This document shows positions 43,145 to 52,381 of a stretch of 64,000 bases of DNA, piece by piece. Position numbers and translations under genes: made by a program. Source of the DNA: Nitrospiraceae bacterium (GTDB lineage: Bacteria > Nitrospirota > Nitrospiria > Nitrospirales > UBA2166); the NCBI GenBank assembly GCA_002726235.1, contig PBSN01000008.1, positions 448,635 through 512,634 on the forward strand. The letters are read 5' to 3'. The notes below the pieces were generated by a model. The model did not search any database. It saw only the letters and a list, made by a program, of their open reading frames with translations, and was not told the origin of the DNA. Numbering within the stretch: position 1 is the stretch's first letter; each line of letters begins with the position of its first letter.

Positions 43145-46100
43145 ATGAACATCCCACATATCAAGCATTGCGGTACCAGGATCAGTCAGCATGTTGTTCT
43201 GACTATGTTGCTTACCGCTCTCCTCTCCCTCTCCCTTGGCTCACAGATGTCCTTGGCATCGTTTATGACGTTCGAGAGCGGCCAGGTTCGCCCACTTGCG
43301 CTCTCGCCAGATGAGACTCTCCTTTTTGCAATCAACACACCAGATAACCGCATCGAAGTTTTCAGTGTTGACGATGAAGGAATCAGCTATCGGCATTCGA
43401 TCCCAGTAGGAATGGAACCAGTTGCGGTGGCAGCACGAACGAATACCGAAATATGGGTGACCAACCACCTGTCAGACAGCGTCTCAATTATCGACCTCAA
43501 CTCAACACCACCACGCGTGATCAGGACGCTCCTGCTTGGCGACGAACCTCGTGATATTGTCTTTGGTGGGCTTGACAAACGCCGCGCCTTTATCACCACC
43601 GCACACCGTGGCCAACATCGCACCCACCCATCCATTGCTTCTGTACCCGGAGCCGGAGACCCGCAACTCACCACTCCAAGTATTCCACGCGCCGACGTCT
43701 GGGTGTTTGATGCACTCAATCTTGGAGAAACGATTGGGGGAACCCCGTTAAAGATCATAGAATTATTCGGAGATACCCCACGCGCCCTTGCCGTAAACCC
43801 CGACGGAAGCACCGTCTATGCCGCTGTATTCCATTCGGGAAATCAAACGGCAACGGTAACTGACACAGCGGTATGCGACACCAACGATACCAACATCGCC
43901 AATAACATCGTCGAAGGTCCCTGTCTGGTTTCAGGAATTCCCATGCCAGGAGGAATGCCACTGCCTCACCACAATGCCAACGGCGATCGACGCCCTGAAA
44001 CAGGTCTTGTCGTAAAGTTCGACAACACGGCCAGTGCATGGCTCGATGAACTTGACCGCAATTGGAACAATGCAATTCGCTTTCACCTCCCCGATCTCGA
44101 TGTCTTCGCTATTGATACGACGACACTCGAGGAAACAGCCTCCTTCGCCCACGTTGGCACCATACTCTTTAATATGCTGGTCAACCCGATAAACGAGAAG
44201 GTGTATGTTTCAATGAGTGACGCACACAATGAGGTTCGCTTCGAAGGATCGGGCGCGTTTGTGCAAGCAGTGGGAGCAAAGCCGGACGAAGAGCCTACGT
44301 CAGTCCAAGGCCATCTGCACGAAATGGGAATTACTATCCTCGACAGAACGCAAGTTCTCCCTCGCCACCTCAATAAACATATCAATTATGATGTACGTCC
44401 AGCTTCGCCAGAAGTAAAGCAACATAGCTTATCCACTCCCCTGGGCATGGCTATTTCAAGAGATGGGACGACGCTCTATGTCGCCGCATTTGGATCCAGT
44501 ACAATCGGAGTATTTGACACAGCTGAGCTCGAAACTGATACGTTCGATCCAACAACCACAAGTGCAAACTACATCAAGGTAAGCGGAGGCGGTCCAAGTG
44601 GGGTTGTCCTCGATGAAACACGCCAACGTTTATATGTGCTCACACGGTTTGACAACTCTATCTCAGTCATCGATCTTACAACCCGAAACGAAACTGCTCA
44701 CATCGGAATGTTCAATCCGGAGCCTCTCCACGTCATCAACGGACGTCGTTTCTTGTACGATGCACCATTGTCATCGAGTAACGGCGAAGCCTCCTGCGCG
44801 AGTTGTCATATATTCGCAGATTTTGACAGCCTCACTTGGGATCTCGGAAATCCAGATGGCCACGTCGTGAACAATCCGATTGAAATCAAACGACAAGGCC
44901 CCCCAGAGCTATTCCCTAATATCAACGGCACAGGAAATGTGCCAGAACTCCACCCAATGAAAGGGCCCATGACCACTCAGACCATGCGTGGCATGGCTAA
45001 CAATGGTTCGATGCACTGGCGAGGCGATCGCACAGGTGGAAACGATCCAGGGGGTGATGTGGATGACGAATTTGCCGCATTCATCAAGTTCATTGGGGCC
45101 TTTGAAGGCCTTATGGGCAACGATCCAGCGACTCCATTTCGCGGCAACGACATGGCTGCCTTTGCGAAGTTTAGTTTAGACATCGTTCTTCCCCCCAACC
45201 CTGTGCGACCGCTGAATAATACATTAACCCCATCGCAACAGACCGGACGCGACTTCTACATTAAACCAACAAACCCTGGATTCTCATGCAAAGAATGTCA
45301 TAGTCTTGACCGGCCCTTTGGCCAATTTGGCGCCGATGGAACGGTCGGGTTTAAAAACGAACCACAGATTGTGAAAATTCCTCATCTGAGAAACATGTAC
45401 CAAAAAGTGGGTATGTTCGGCATGCCGCAAACTCCATTTTTCGATGCAACTACTATGGACCACCAGGGCGATCAGGTTCGAGGGTCAGGATTCTTTCATG
45501 ACGGAAGCATTGATACCCTTTTTCGACTCAATGAGGCTACGGTATTTTCCGAATTGCGCCGCGCAGCGTTTAACACCGACCAAGAGCGGAGAGAGGTTGA
45601 GAAATTCCTTCTGGCATTTGACACTGACCTCGCACCAATCGTTGGCCAGCAAGTGACCCTGACATCCACAAATCCAGCAACCGTTGGACCCCGCATTGAC
45701 CTACTGATTGAGCGTGCACAGACCGATTTCATCCTCCTGAACCACCAAAGACCAACAGAATGTGATCTCATCGTTAAAGGGACAATCAATGGCAAAGCAC
45801 GCGGCTGGGTCATGAACAATAGTACTGGAATGTTCACTAGCGACCGCGCCGATGAGCCTCCTCTTACCGATATAGAGTTGCGAGAGTTTTCCGCTCAACA
45901 AGGGCAAGAACTGACCTACACCTGTGTTCCACCAGGATCAGGGTGGCGGATGGGGGTCGACAGGAACAACGACGGTATTAGTGATGGTAGCGAACGAGCA
46001 GATCTCACCGTGGTATTCACCACTGTGAAGCGGAAGGTCCAATCATCAGGCGACAAGCTCGTGATGAAATTTACGGTGAAAAATATAGGGGAAGAGACAG

Positions 46101-46345
46101 CTCGTGGCCCCTTCCCCATCTCAGTGTTCCTCTCCGATGACAATACACTTGATACTCAAGATCAACTCCTTGAGACATTCACCATTAAACGCATTAAACA
46201 AAATAAGCAGAAATCACGAGTACTCAAACGTAAGGGATTCCCACCGCTAAATGGAAAATACGTCCTCGTCGTAATTGATTCTCCTGGAGTGATTCAAAAC
46301 AGGAATCGCAATAGCAATATAGTTGCTCATCAAATACCGAGATGA
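43145..46345 (+). CDS. Very large secreted YVTN beta-propeller/dihaem cytochrome-peroxidase-like protein
   Basis: About 1066 residues from ATG 43145, which starts the best signal peptide (hydrophobic about residues 18-34). An N-terminal beta-propeller built from YVTN-like repeats (PLALSPDETLLFAINTPD, VYAAVFHSG, TLYVAAFGSSTIGVFDT) runs to about residue 530. It is followed by a MauG/CcpA-type dihaem domain with Cys551-Ala-Ser-Cys-His555 and Cys715-Lys-Glu-Cys-His719. The tail (about 930-1066) is a CARDB-like adhesion-type beta domain (DLTVVFTTVKRK...GPFPISVFLSDD). A homologous fold is known in large proteins of unknown redox function. The start is somewhat uncertain because no good ribosome-binding site is seen. 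Confidence 0.82.
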   Translation: MNIPHIKHCGTRISQHVVLTMLLTALLSLSLGSQMSLASFMTFESGQVRPLALSPDETLLFAINTPDNRIEVFSVDDEGISYRHSIPVGMEPVAVAARTNTEIWVTNHLSDSVSIIDLNSTPPRVIRTLLLGDEPRDIVFGGLDKRRAFITTAHRGQHRTHPSIASVPGAGDPQLTTPSIPRADVWVFDALNLGETIGGTPLKIIELFGDTPRALAVNPDGSTVYAAVFHSGNQTATVTDTAVCDTNDTNIANNIVEGPCLVSGIPMPGGMPLPHHNANGDRRPETGLVVKFDNTASAWLDELDRNWNNAIRFHLPDLDVFAIDTTTLEETASFAHVGTILFNMLVNPINEKVYVSMSDAHNEVRFEGSGAFVQAVGAKPDEEPTSVQGHLHEMGITILDRTQVLPRHLNKHINYDVRPASPEVKQHSLSTPLGMAISRDGTTLYVAAFGSSTIGVFDTAELETDTFDPTTTSANYIKVSGGGPSGVVLDETRQRLYVLTRFDNSISVIDLTTRNETAHIGMFNPEPLHVINGRRFLYDAPLSSSNGEASCASCHIFADFDSLTWDLGNPDGHVVNNPIEIKRQGPPELFPNINGTGNVPELHPMKGPMTTQTMRGMANNGSMHWRGDRTGGNDPGGDVDDEFAAFIKFIGAFEGLMGNDPATPFRGNDMAAFAKFSLDIVLPPNPVRPLNNTLTPSQQTGRDFYIKPTNPGFSCKECHSLDRPFGQFGADGTVGFKNEPQIVKIPHLRNMYQKVGMFGMPQTPFFDATTMDHQGDQVRGSGFFHDGSIDTLFRLNEATVFSELRRAAFNTDQERREVEKFLLAFDTDLAPIVGQQVTLTSTNPATVGPRIDLLIERAQTDFILLNHQRPTECDLIVKGTINGKARGWVMNNSTGMFTSDRADEPPLTDIELREFSAQQGQELTYTCVPPGSGWRMGVDRNNDGISDGSERADLTVVFTTVKRKVQSSGDKLVMKFTVKNIGEETARGPFPISVFLSDDNTLDTQDQLLETFTIKRIKQNKQKSRVLKRKGFPPLNGKYVLVVIDSPGVIQNRNRNSNIVAHQIPR

Positions 46346-46384
46346 TGAATTGAAACTCGGAATGATGAAGGTCTGCAACACTCG

Positions 46385-46798
46385 TTACAGCGTCGTTTTA
46401 CCCATTTCTAACAAGATCTTCCACTCATGGTCTCGAATCGGCATGACCGAGAGCCGAGATTGCCGCACCAACGGCAAATCAACAAGGACAGGATTTGCCT
46501 TGATAGCATTGAGCGAAACGGGATTTTTCATCGGCTTGACTGCTTGCACATCCACCATTCCAAAACGGCACGATGCATCGGTGGGGTCAGGATAGTACTC
46601 CTTGACCACGATCACGATCCCAACAATCTCCCGCCCCTCATTCGAATGGTAGAAGCACGCGTGATCACCACACTTCATGGCCTTCATATTGTTTGCAGCT
46701 TGATAGTTCCGAACACCGTCCCACGACGCGCGACATTCCTGCAACATCTCATCCCACGAATACGCTGATGGCTCCGATTTGATTAACCAAAAGGCCAT
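46385..46798 (-). CDS. EVE-domain protein
   Basis: A 137-residue EVE (PUA-like) domain protein. It begins AFWLIKSEPSAYSWDEM and continues WDGVRNYQAANNMKAMKCGDHACFYHSNEG, typical of the family. EVE domains bind modified nucleobases and are linked to RNA modification or defence in many contexts. ATG 46798 follows GGAGG closely and is preferred to the GTG four codons upstream. It is a single gene convergent with the dihaem protein and divergent from RNase D. Confidence 0.92.
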   Translation of the reverse strand: MAFWLIKSEPSAYSWDEMLQECRASWDGVRNYQAANNMKAMKCGDHACFYHSNEGREIVGIVIVVKEYYPDPTDASCRFGMVDVQAVKPMKNPVSLNAIKANPVLVDLPLVRQSRLSVMPIRDHEWKILLEMGKTTL

Positions 46799-46871
46799 GA
46801 CACCCTCCACTATTTACCAACAAGACGAGAACATATCCAACGTCATCAGATACATCTAACGGACTCTGTTT

Positions 46872-48104
46872 GTGCATAAGCTCGATACCACATTTCAATA
46901 TATTGATACCAACTCCGGGTTGGACGCGCTAATCCCCCGACTTGGACACGCGGAGAGAATTGCACTTGATACAGAAGCGGACAGCCTACACCATTACTTT
47001 GAGAAAATCTGTTTGATCCAGCTTTCGTTTCATGGTGAAGACTATCTCCTTGATCCTCTCTCAAAAATTGACCTCTCCCAATTTCTCAACGTGCTGTCGA
47101 CAAAACCACTGATCATTCATGGTGCAGACTACGACCTCCGAATGCTACGAACCTCCTTTGGGTTTAGACCACAACGTGAGGTCTTCGACACCATGCTCGC
47201 CGCACAGATTCTGGGATACGAGCAATTCGGCCTCGCCGCCTTAATCCATCGTTATCTCGACACTACCGTCACGAAACAAGGACAGAAATCGGATTGGTCA
47301 CTGCGTCCCTTAAACCCCATGCAATTGGACTACGCATACACCGATACACGATTCCTAGAAGTAATTGCGGATCGTATGGGTACCGAGATGGACCACGCTG
47401 GAAGATCCGAGTGGCACCGGGAGACATGTCACGCTTTGGTTATCGCCACCGGCCAAGACACACAACGCAACCCTGATGATGCATGGCGAATCAAACACAT
47501 CGGACAGCTGACACGGCAGCAACTCACATATTTACGAGAGTTGTGGCATTGGCGGGATCAAGAAGCACGACAAGCCGATCGACCTCCATTCAAGATTCTT
47601 AATAATCAACACCTGTTCGCGTTAACCACCTGGGCCGCGTCACATCCAGATCAACTACTAACCAACGACGCGCAGTTGCCTTCCCACATCAAAGGCCGAC
47701 GTTTGGAATTGCTGAAAGCCGCAATACAAAGAGCGGCGGCGCTTCCAGAGCACGAATGGCCACAACAAAAAAAGCGCGCCAAAGCAAAACATATGATTCC
47801 AGACGAAACCCAAGACGTGGACGCACTCCGTAAAGAATGTTCACGGATGGCAAAAGAACTCGGCATTACCGCGTCCGTACTCGCACCCCGAGCCGCACTC
47901 AAGTCCATTATCGGCGCCAAGGCAAAAACCATCGAAGACATCATCACGCACGGACCACTACTACGATGGCAAGCCGCACTCCTTCAACCTGCAGTCACAC
48001 GCATCATGATCGCGCGGGAGCAACGTGAGAACTCTCTCAACATGGTTACCGGTTCCCCGAAGCCATCTTCACCGCCTCAGGCAACCGACGTAACCGCGTC
48101 ATAA
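46872..48104 (+). CDS. rnd: Ribonuclease D with HRDC domain
   Basis: 3'-5' exoribonuclease of the DEDDy group that trims tRNA and other stable RNA precursors. The ALDTEAD motif gives Asp33 and Glu35, HGADYDLRML gives the second Asp, and YAYTDTRFL holds the final Tyr/Asp pair. An HRDC domain follows at about residues 215-295 (LRELWHWRDQEARQADRPPFKI). GTG 46872 is the start. Its 3' end overlaps the convergent MFS gene by 59 bp. At 410 residues it is a little longer than E. coli RNase D (375). Confidence 0.92.
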   Translation: MHKLDTTFQYIDTNSGLDALIPRLGHAERIALDTEADSLHHYFEKICLIQLSFHGEDYLLDPLSKIDLSQFLNVLSTKPLIIHGADYDLRMLRTSFGFRPQREVFDTMLAAQILGYEQFGLAALIHRYLDTTVTKQGQKSDWSLRPLNPMQLDYAYTDTRFLEVIADRMGTEMDHAGRSEWHRETCHALVIATGQDTQRNPDDAWRIKHIGQLTRQQLTYLRELWHWRDQEARQADRPPFKILNNQHLFALTTWAASHPDQLLTNDAQLPSHIKGRRLELLKAAIQRAAALPEHEWPQQKKRAKAKHMIPDETQDVDALRKECSRMAKELGITASVLAPRAALKSIIGAKAKTIEDIITHGPLLRWQAALLQPAVTRIMIAREQRENSLNMVTGSPKPSSPPQATDVTAS

Positions 48105-49263
48105 ACCAAAGACCGACAGCTGGGCCCGCTGCTAACACCGAAAATGCCACTCCCCATCCAAACTGCTCCACAAGCGAAGGAACCCACCGAATGGTAACCA
48201 CCGTCAGAAGAAACCCAATACACGTCTGCATCGTCAGCGCAGTTCCAACATAACGTTGGTCGCAGAGTTCGCTAACCGCCGTACTGTACTGCGCACTTTC
48301 CGCGACTACTACAAAACCCCACGCGAGACAAATGACGGTTAGAAGCCCGGGGGCAGGAATCGCAAATCCGGCCAGAAGCGCACATGTACCCGAGGCACAT
48401 ATGCTAACAATAGCAATGCAGGTACGACCAAACTTGTCCGCCAATCTCCCCGCAATGGCACTACCAAGTCCGCCAATAGCAATTGCGGAAAACCCAGCCA
48501 CATGAGCTCGACTACCATCCCACCCGGCAGCTTGATAACTGGCCAGTAAGCAGAGCGGAACCCACGCCCACATAGCGTACAATTCCCACATATGACCAAA
48601 GTATCCAAAATTGGCAAAACGGACTGCCTTGTCTTTCCACATGCGACCGGCATATTGCCAGTCAAACTGGCTCACAGCGGGAAGAAGAGGCCCTGCGCGC
48701 ACACCAAAAAACGTAATGATGGCTCCACATACGGCGAGTCCTGATGCGATCACAAGGACCTGACGCCACGGCACAATCGCATCAGCCTTTCCGAACACGT
48801 CAACACCCACAATCAAATGTGGCGCAGCCGAACCCACAGTTAAGGCTCCAACAAGAAGCCCAATGGCAAGACCCCGATCTTCTTTGAACCACGATGCCAT
48901 CAACTTCATCCCCGGAGGATACACTCCAGCCAGCATAGCTCCCGTCAAAAAACGACAGAGCAGAACCCACCCAAAACTCATCGATAGCAGTGCAATGCAC
49001 ACCGTCATCACCGCACCAATGACGGCAGAGATGGCAAAAACCCATTGAGCAGGAAATCGATCGGGAAGATTCCAGAGTGCGCTGGCAAGAGCTCCAAACA
49101 CAAAACCAAGTTGAACACTTATGGTCAGCCACGATTGCTGAGCAGCGTTCAAGTCCCATTCAATGGCAAGCTGAGGAATGACGGCAGATGCGGAAAACCA
49201 TAATGCCATAACGAGAAGCTCCGCCATCGCAATCAACCAGAGAATTCGCCATTTCAATATCAT
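48046..49263 (-). CDS. Major facilitator superfamily transporter
   Basis: A 405-residue integral membrane protein with about twelve hydrophobic segments. LWNLPDRFPA in the 2-3 loop and the related GRLADKFGRT motif in the second half are typical MFS motif A positions. GAMLAGVYPPGMKLMASWF is a family-like TM4 to loop segment. The substrate is unknown; the arrangement resembles nitrate/cyanate-type or generic drug-type MFS carriers. The triplicated 13-bp repeat 8 bases upstream suggests local regulation. It is convergent with RNase D. Confidence 0.87.
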   Translation of the reverse strand: MILKWRILWLIAMAELLVMALWFSASAVIPQLAIEWDLNAAQQSWLTISVQLGFVFGALASALWNLPDRFPAQWVFAISAVIGAVMTVCIALLSMSFGWVLLCRFLTGAMLAGVYPPGMKLMASWFKEDRGLAIGLLVGALTVGSAAPHLIVGVDVFGKADAIVPWRQVLVIASGLAVCGAIITFFGVRAGPLLPAVSQFDWQYAGRMWKDKAVRFANFGYFGHMWELYAMWAWVPLCLLASYQAAGWDGSRAHVAGFSAIAIGGLGSAIAGRLADKFGRTCIAIVSICASGTCALLAGFAIPAPGLLTVICLAWGFVVVAESAQYSTAVSELCDQRYVGTALTMQTCIGFLLTVVTIRWVPSLVEQFGWGVAFSVLAAGPAVGLWFMTRLRRLPEAVKMASGNR

Positions 49264-49270
49264 AGGTCGC

Positions 49271-49309
49271 TTGAGTCGTTAACTTGAGTCGTTAACTTGA
49301 GTCGTTAAG
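49271..49309. repeat. Three tandem 13-bp repeats in the MFS/arfB divergent promoter region
   Basis: The unit TTGAGTCGTTAAC occurs at 49271-49283 and 49284-49296, and with a final C-to-G change at 49297-49309. Each unit junction contains the palindrome GTTAAC. It lies between the divergent MFS gene (start 49263) and arfB (start 49365). This is a plausible iterated operator for a dedicated regulator, although a replication-slippage origin is also possible. Confidence 0.7.
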
Positions 49310-49364
49310 ATAATACACGTATAAGTAATTCCTCACATACACATTTCACGGAACACACCGAGCC

Positions 49365-49787
49365 ATGATTCCAATCACGCCCACATATTCGATTGATGAA
49401 GCGGCCATTGAATGGCAATTTATCCGTGCATCTGGACCGGGTGGCCAAAACGTCAACAAGGTCGCGACGGCGGTTCAACTCAGATATACACTCCCAGAAG
49501 CACACACGCTCCCAGATGGCATGTATCCCCGATTGGTTCGTCATGCTGGAAAACAAATCACAGAAGGCGGGATAGTAATTCTCAATGCACGCCGATTCCG
49601 ATCCCAAGAACGAAATCGTCAGGATGCTATGGAAAAACTTATCGTACTTATCCGGACTGCGCTCGAACCACCACGGCCAAGGAAAAAAACACGACCAACG
49701 CAGGCATCGCAACAACGAAGACTCGTAGCCAAACAACGGCGTCACATCATTAAACAATTACGAAGAACTGTGACTCATGTACCCTGA
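49365..49787 (+). CDS. arfB: Alternative ribosome-rescue peptidyl-tRNA hydrolase ArfB (YaeJ)
   Basis: Class I release-factor-like hydrolase that frees peptides from stalled ribosomes. It is codon-independent because it lacks the codon-recognition domain. The catalytic GGQ is at residues 26-28 (SGPGGQNVNK). The C-terminal 40 residues are strongly basic (RPRKKTRPTQASQQRRLVAKQRR), as in ArfB, where the tail enters the empty mRNA channel. The 140-residue size is right. It is divergent from the MFS gene. Confidence 0.94.
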   Translation: MIPITPTYSIDEAAIEWQFIRASGPGGQNVNKVATAVQLRYTLPEAHTLPDGMYPRLVRHAGKQITEGGIVILNARRFRSQERNRQDAMEKLIVLIRTALEPPRPRKKTRPTQASQQRRLVAKQRRHIIKQLRRTVTHVP

Positions 49788-50023
49788 CCAAAATCCATAT
49801 ACTTTACTCCTCAATGCCACCATCATTTTCAAGAAAGTGAATCCTTTGCATACAAAATAGCCCCTCACACGCAAATCTGTCCCATTGGCACCCCTATTCG
49901 TCGACGATACTTCACATCTCCTCATGAGTCCGGATCGTCTCTACACTCTCACCATTCCGGTCTTCAGCAAACTCAGAATAAATTCTACGAAGACACTCAA
50001 GTATTTTCCTCTGGAAGCAGCGT

Positions 50024-51019
50024 TTAATTTTTACATAAGGGGGAGGGGGAGGGGGGATCTGTAAAGGCAAACACGCTATGGGAAGAGAGTTCAAAGCAGG
50101 GACTTTTCTTCACAATCCAGATGGCATTTAGATGCTCAATGAGTCGTTTCAGCTCATCTCTGTTTTCTGGATCAATCCGTTTGTTCCGTTGGATCGCGTA
50201 CTGAAGCTTGGGACGAATTTCGATGAAGCGTGGTTCATCCCAGAGACTCCAACTTTCCCTCAAGAACGGCTCAAATCGATGCCACATGTCTTCGGAGACG
50301 ACCAAACAGGCAATCCTAACTTTTTCGCAATAACGTAATTTGTCAGCAGCCTCCAAACCCCGTAGCAAAACAAGATTTGATGCCTGATACGGAGACACCG
50401 TTCCTGATGCATCACGCCAGTCAGGATGGCTCACATCGGCAAGGTAGTCCGCGTCTTCTGAGACAATACTTTTGACCTCAATGGCACACTCGATTCGAGT
50501 TGGAGAAGCACATTCAATATCCAACTTTCCTCCCCACGCCTCAAGGTTTGTAATCCTCCACCCCATCTTCTCGATCCACTCAGTCACATGCAACTCTGTC
50601 AATCGTCCCCAAAAGGCACGTGTTTTTTGGCGGCGCTTTACACCAAGATCCTGTAGAGCCCAAGCCTCCCGGATATCTTTGAGGTGTTTTTTGTTTAACC
50701 GTATCCGGCTCCGCCCAGAGTTGATAAGGTAGCGATGAACAGGAGTCGTAATCTGACTTAAGCCCCCCTGGCGATAGGCCACAAGAAGAATGTGTTGATG
50801 TAGCATATCTTCATCCGATTCGAGAACGACAGTGCGAAAATCATCCCAGACCTCATTTGGAGCAAGCACTTCCTTAAGCGCGAGGCACTGTCCACGAATT
50901 ACCTCGAAGCGCCGTATCACCTCCTGATAATCAACAGAGGTAAAATTGTGTTCTTGAGGAAGACTTTGACACGGACAATTGTGAAAAAATAGTTCCACAG
51001 GTTCTTTAGGCTTCTCCAA
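50024..51019 (-). CDS. Orphan PD-(D/E)XK-type nuclease-like protein
   Basis: A 331-residue cytoplasmic protein I cannot name. In the middle is a pattern consistent with a restriction-endonuclease-like core: Glu147 (HVTEWIE), Asp167 (KLDIEC) and Glu181-Val-Lys183 (IEVKS), separated by predicted strands. The rest has no clear domain. It has no neighbouring methyltransferase, helicase or toxin-antitoxin partner, so it is an orphan. The C-terminal region ends in Pro/Ser-rich DPPSPSPLCKN encoded by a G/C-run (50039-50057). Function could be DNA repair, defence or degraded phage-type nuclease. Confidence 0.6.
   Translation of the reverse strand: MEKPKEPVELFFHNCPCQSLPQEHNFTSVDYQEVIRRFEVIRGQCLALKEVLAPNEVWDDFRTVVLESDEDMLHQHILLVAYRQGGLSQITTPVHRYLINSGRSRIRLNKKHLKDIREAWALQDLGVKRRQKTRAFWGRLTELHVTEWIEKMGWRITNLEAWGGKLDIECASPTRIECAIEVKSIVSEDADYLADVSHPDWRDASGTVSPYQASNLVLLRGLEAADKLRYCEKVRIACLVVSEDMWHRFEPFLRESWSLWDEPRFIEIRPKLQYAIQRNKRIDPENRDELKRLIEHLNAIWIVKKSPCFELSSHSVFAFTDPPSPSPLCKN
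50039..50057 (+). repeat. G-rich tract (G5A-G5A-G6A)
   Basis: The plus strand reads GGGGGAGGGGGAGGGGGGA. It lies inside the last codons of the orphan nuclease-like gene on the minus strand, where it encodes the Pro/Ser tail. Such tracts are prone to replication slippage and can form G-quadruplexes. Confidence 0.6.
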
Positions 51020-51198
51020 GAAAATGAGTTAAGTCAAGGCGATACTGAATCATCTTCTCAAGTTGGGTATGAAAACAGCAAGCGCTATAATGTCCCATGA
51101 GTGCAAGCGGTAGATATGACAACGCCTCATTCCCACCGGCCAACAAGATTGGCCTTCACCACAATAGGACATCCATTACATCCTATCGGAATTATTTT

Positions 51199-51735
51199 AT
51201 GTACTCCGTCACAATGATTTTCGTCGTCATCACAGCACATGCTATCTCTGGATGTATGTCGAGCACAGTCCAGATCGAACATGCTCCGGCGATAGCAAAG
51301 GTACCAACCGCAACATACCCTAACTGCTCATCTGATCGCAAAGACCGGTATACAATCATCGAAGTTCCGAAAATTCATGACATCAAACAAGCTCCCCAGG
51401 AATTCTTTTCTCTTCTTCATCAGGCAATCATGGAAGAAGGTCGCCGACGAAACATCTACAATGTCGTTCCAAGCACTACGGAACGAGACAAAGTCGTGCT
51501 GTTGATAATGTTCGTCGAGTCCTGGAGACCGGATGTTACGCAAGGTGGTACTACAGGGCTTCTCTCGATGAAACTCTTTCTCATCGACAAAACGCATCAC
51601 TGCCAGGTCGGGCAGACAACCGGTCATGGAAAAATCCGTCACGATCCGGAAACTGGATTTAACCATGACGATATACATACGATTGCTGAAAGTGCAGGGT
51701 GGTTCGTTGGAATAACGCTCATGCACGATCCATAG
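51199..51735 (+). CDS. Predicted lipoprotein (DUF4410-like)
   Basis: A 178-residue exported protein from ATG 51199; the frame is open to 51097, but the earlier residues lack a signal. The lipobox ISGC (Cys about 19) follows a short hydrophobic segment. The core (TYPNCSSDRKDRYTIIEVPK ... SLLHQAIMEEGRRRN ... VVLLIMFVESWRPDVTQGG) recalls DUF4410 lipoproteins, which are of unknown function. Pairs of cysteines in the mature part may form a disulfide. It stands alone before yajQ. Confidence 0.62.
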   Translation: MYSVTMIFVVITAHAISGCMSSTVQIEHAPAIAKVPTATYPNCSSDRKDRYTIIEVPKIHDIKQAPQEFFSLLHQAIMEEGRRRNIYNVVPSTTERDKVVLLIMFVESWRPDVTQGGTTGLLSMKLFLIDKTHHCQVGQTTGHGKIRHDPETGFNHDDIHTIAESAGWFVGITLMHDP

Positions 51736-51875
51736 CAGAGTGTGGAAAAAGGCTTCAACCCCTTACACCAAGGCCTGAAGCAGAGAATCGAGACTTGACT
51801 GCATTGGAACAGCGACACAAAATCTGCTACTGTCTCGGAAGTTGCTTTGTGCAATAACCCAACGCGAGAGGAACC

Positions 51876-52358
51876 ATGCCATCCTTTGATGTTGTTTCAG
51901 AAGTCGATACGCAAGAAGTGACCAATGCGATTGATCAGGCAACTCGAGAGCTGGGAACCCGGTTTGACTTCAAAAACACGGATTCAAAATTTGAGTTGGA
52001 TGGGACCACAGTCACCATGCGAGCCCCCAATGAGTTTCAGCTCAAGCAACTGTTTGACATTCTTACCAAACGCCTTTCGAGTCGATTGATCGACATCCGT
52101 TGCCTACAACTCAATCCACCACAAATTAATGTGGGGAACGCGTGGCAAGTTGTAAAAATTCGGCAGGGAATAGAGTCAGAACTGGCGAAGAAAATGGTCA
52201 AGATGATAAAAAACGAAAAGTTTAAAGTACAAGCTGCAATTCAAGGCGACAAAGTCCGCGTCTCAGGTAAAAAGCGAGATGACCTGCAGGATGTAATTGC
52301 CTTTCTCAAGGAAGCAGAATTCGACATGCCGCTACAATTCGATAATTTCCGCGACTGA
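51876..52358 (+). CDS. yajQ: YajQ family nucleotide-binding protein
   Basis: A 160-residue cytoplasmic protein with the family pattern MPSFDVVSEVDTQEVTNAID, then RFDFKNT, LKQLFDILTKRL and the repeated RxxSGKKRDDLQDVIAFLKE at the end. YajQ proteins bind nucleotides, and in some bacteria cyclic di-GMP. The conserved length and the twin alpha-beta domains agree. It is a single gene, convergent with the VTT-domain gene. Confidence 0.95.
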   Translation: MPSFDVVSEVDTQEVTNAIDQATRELGTRFDFKNTDSKFELDGTTVTMRAPNEFQLKQLFDILTKRLSSRLIDIRCLQLNPPQINVGNAWQVVKIRQGIESELAKKMVKMIKNEKFKVQAAIQGDKVRVSGKKRDDLQDVIAFLKEAEFDMPLQFDNFRD

Positions 52359-52381
52359 CATTAGAATTTCCAACACCTTGC

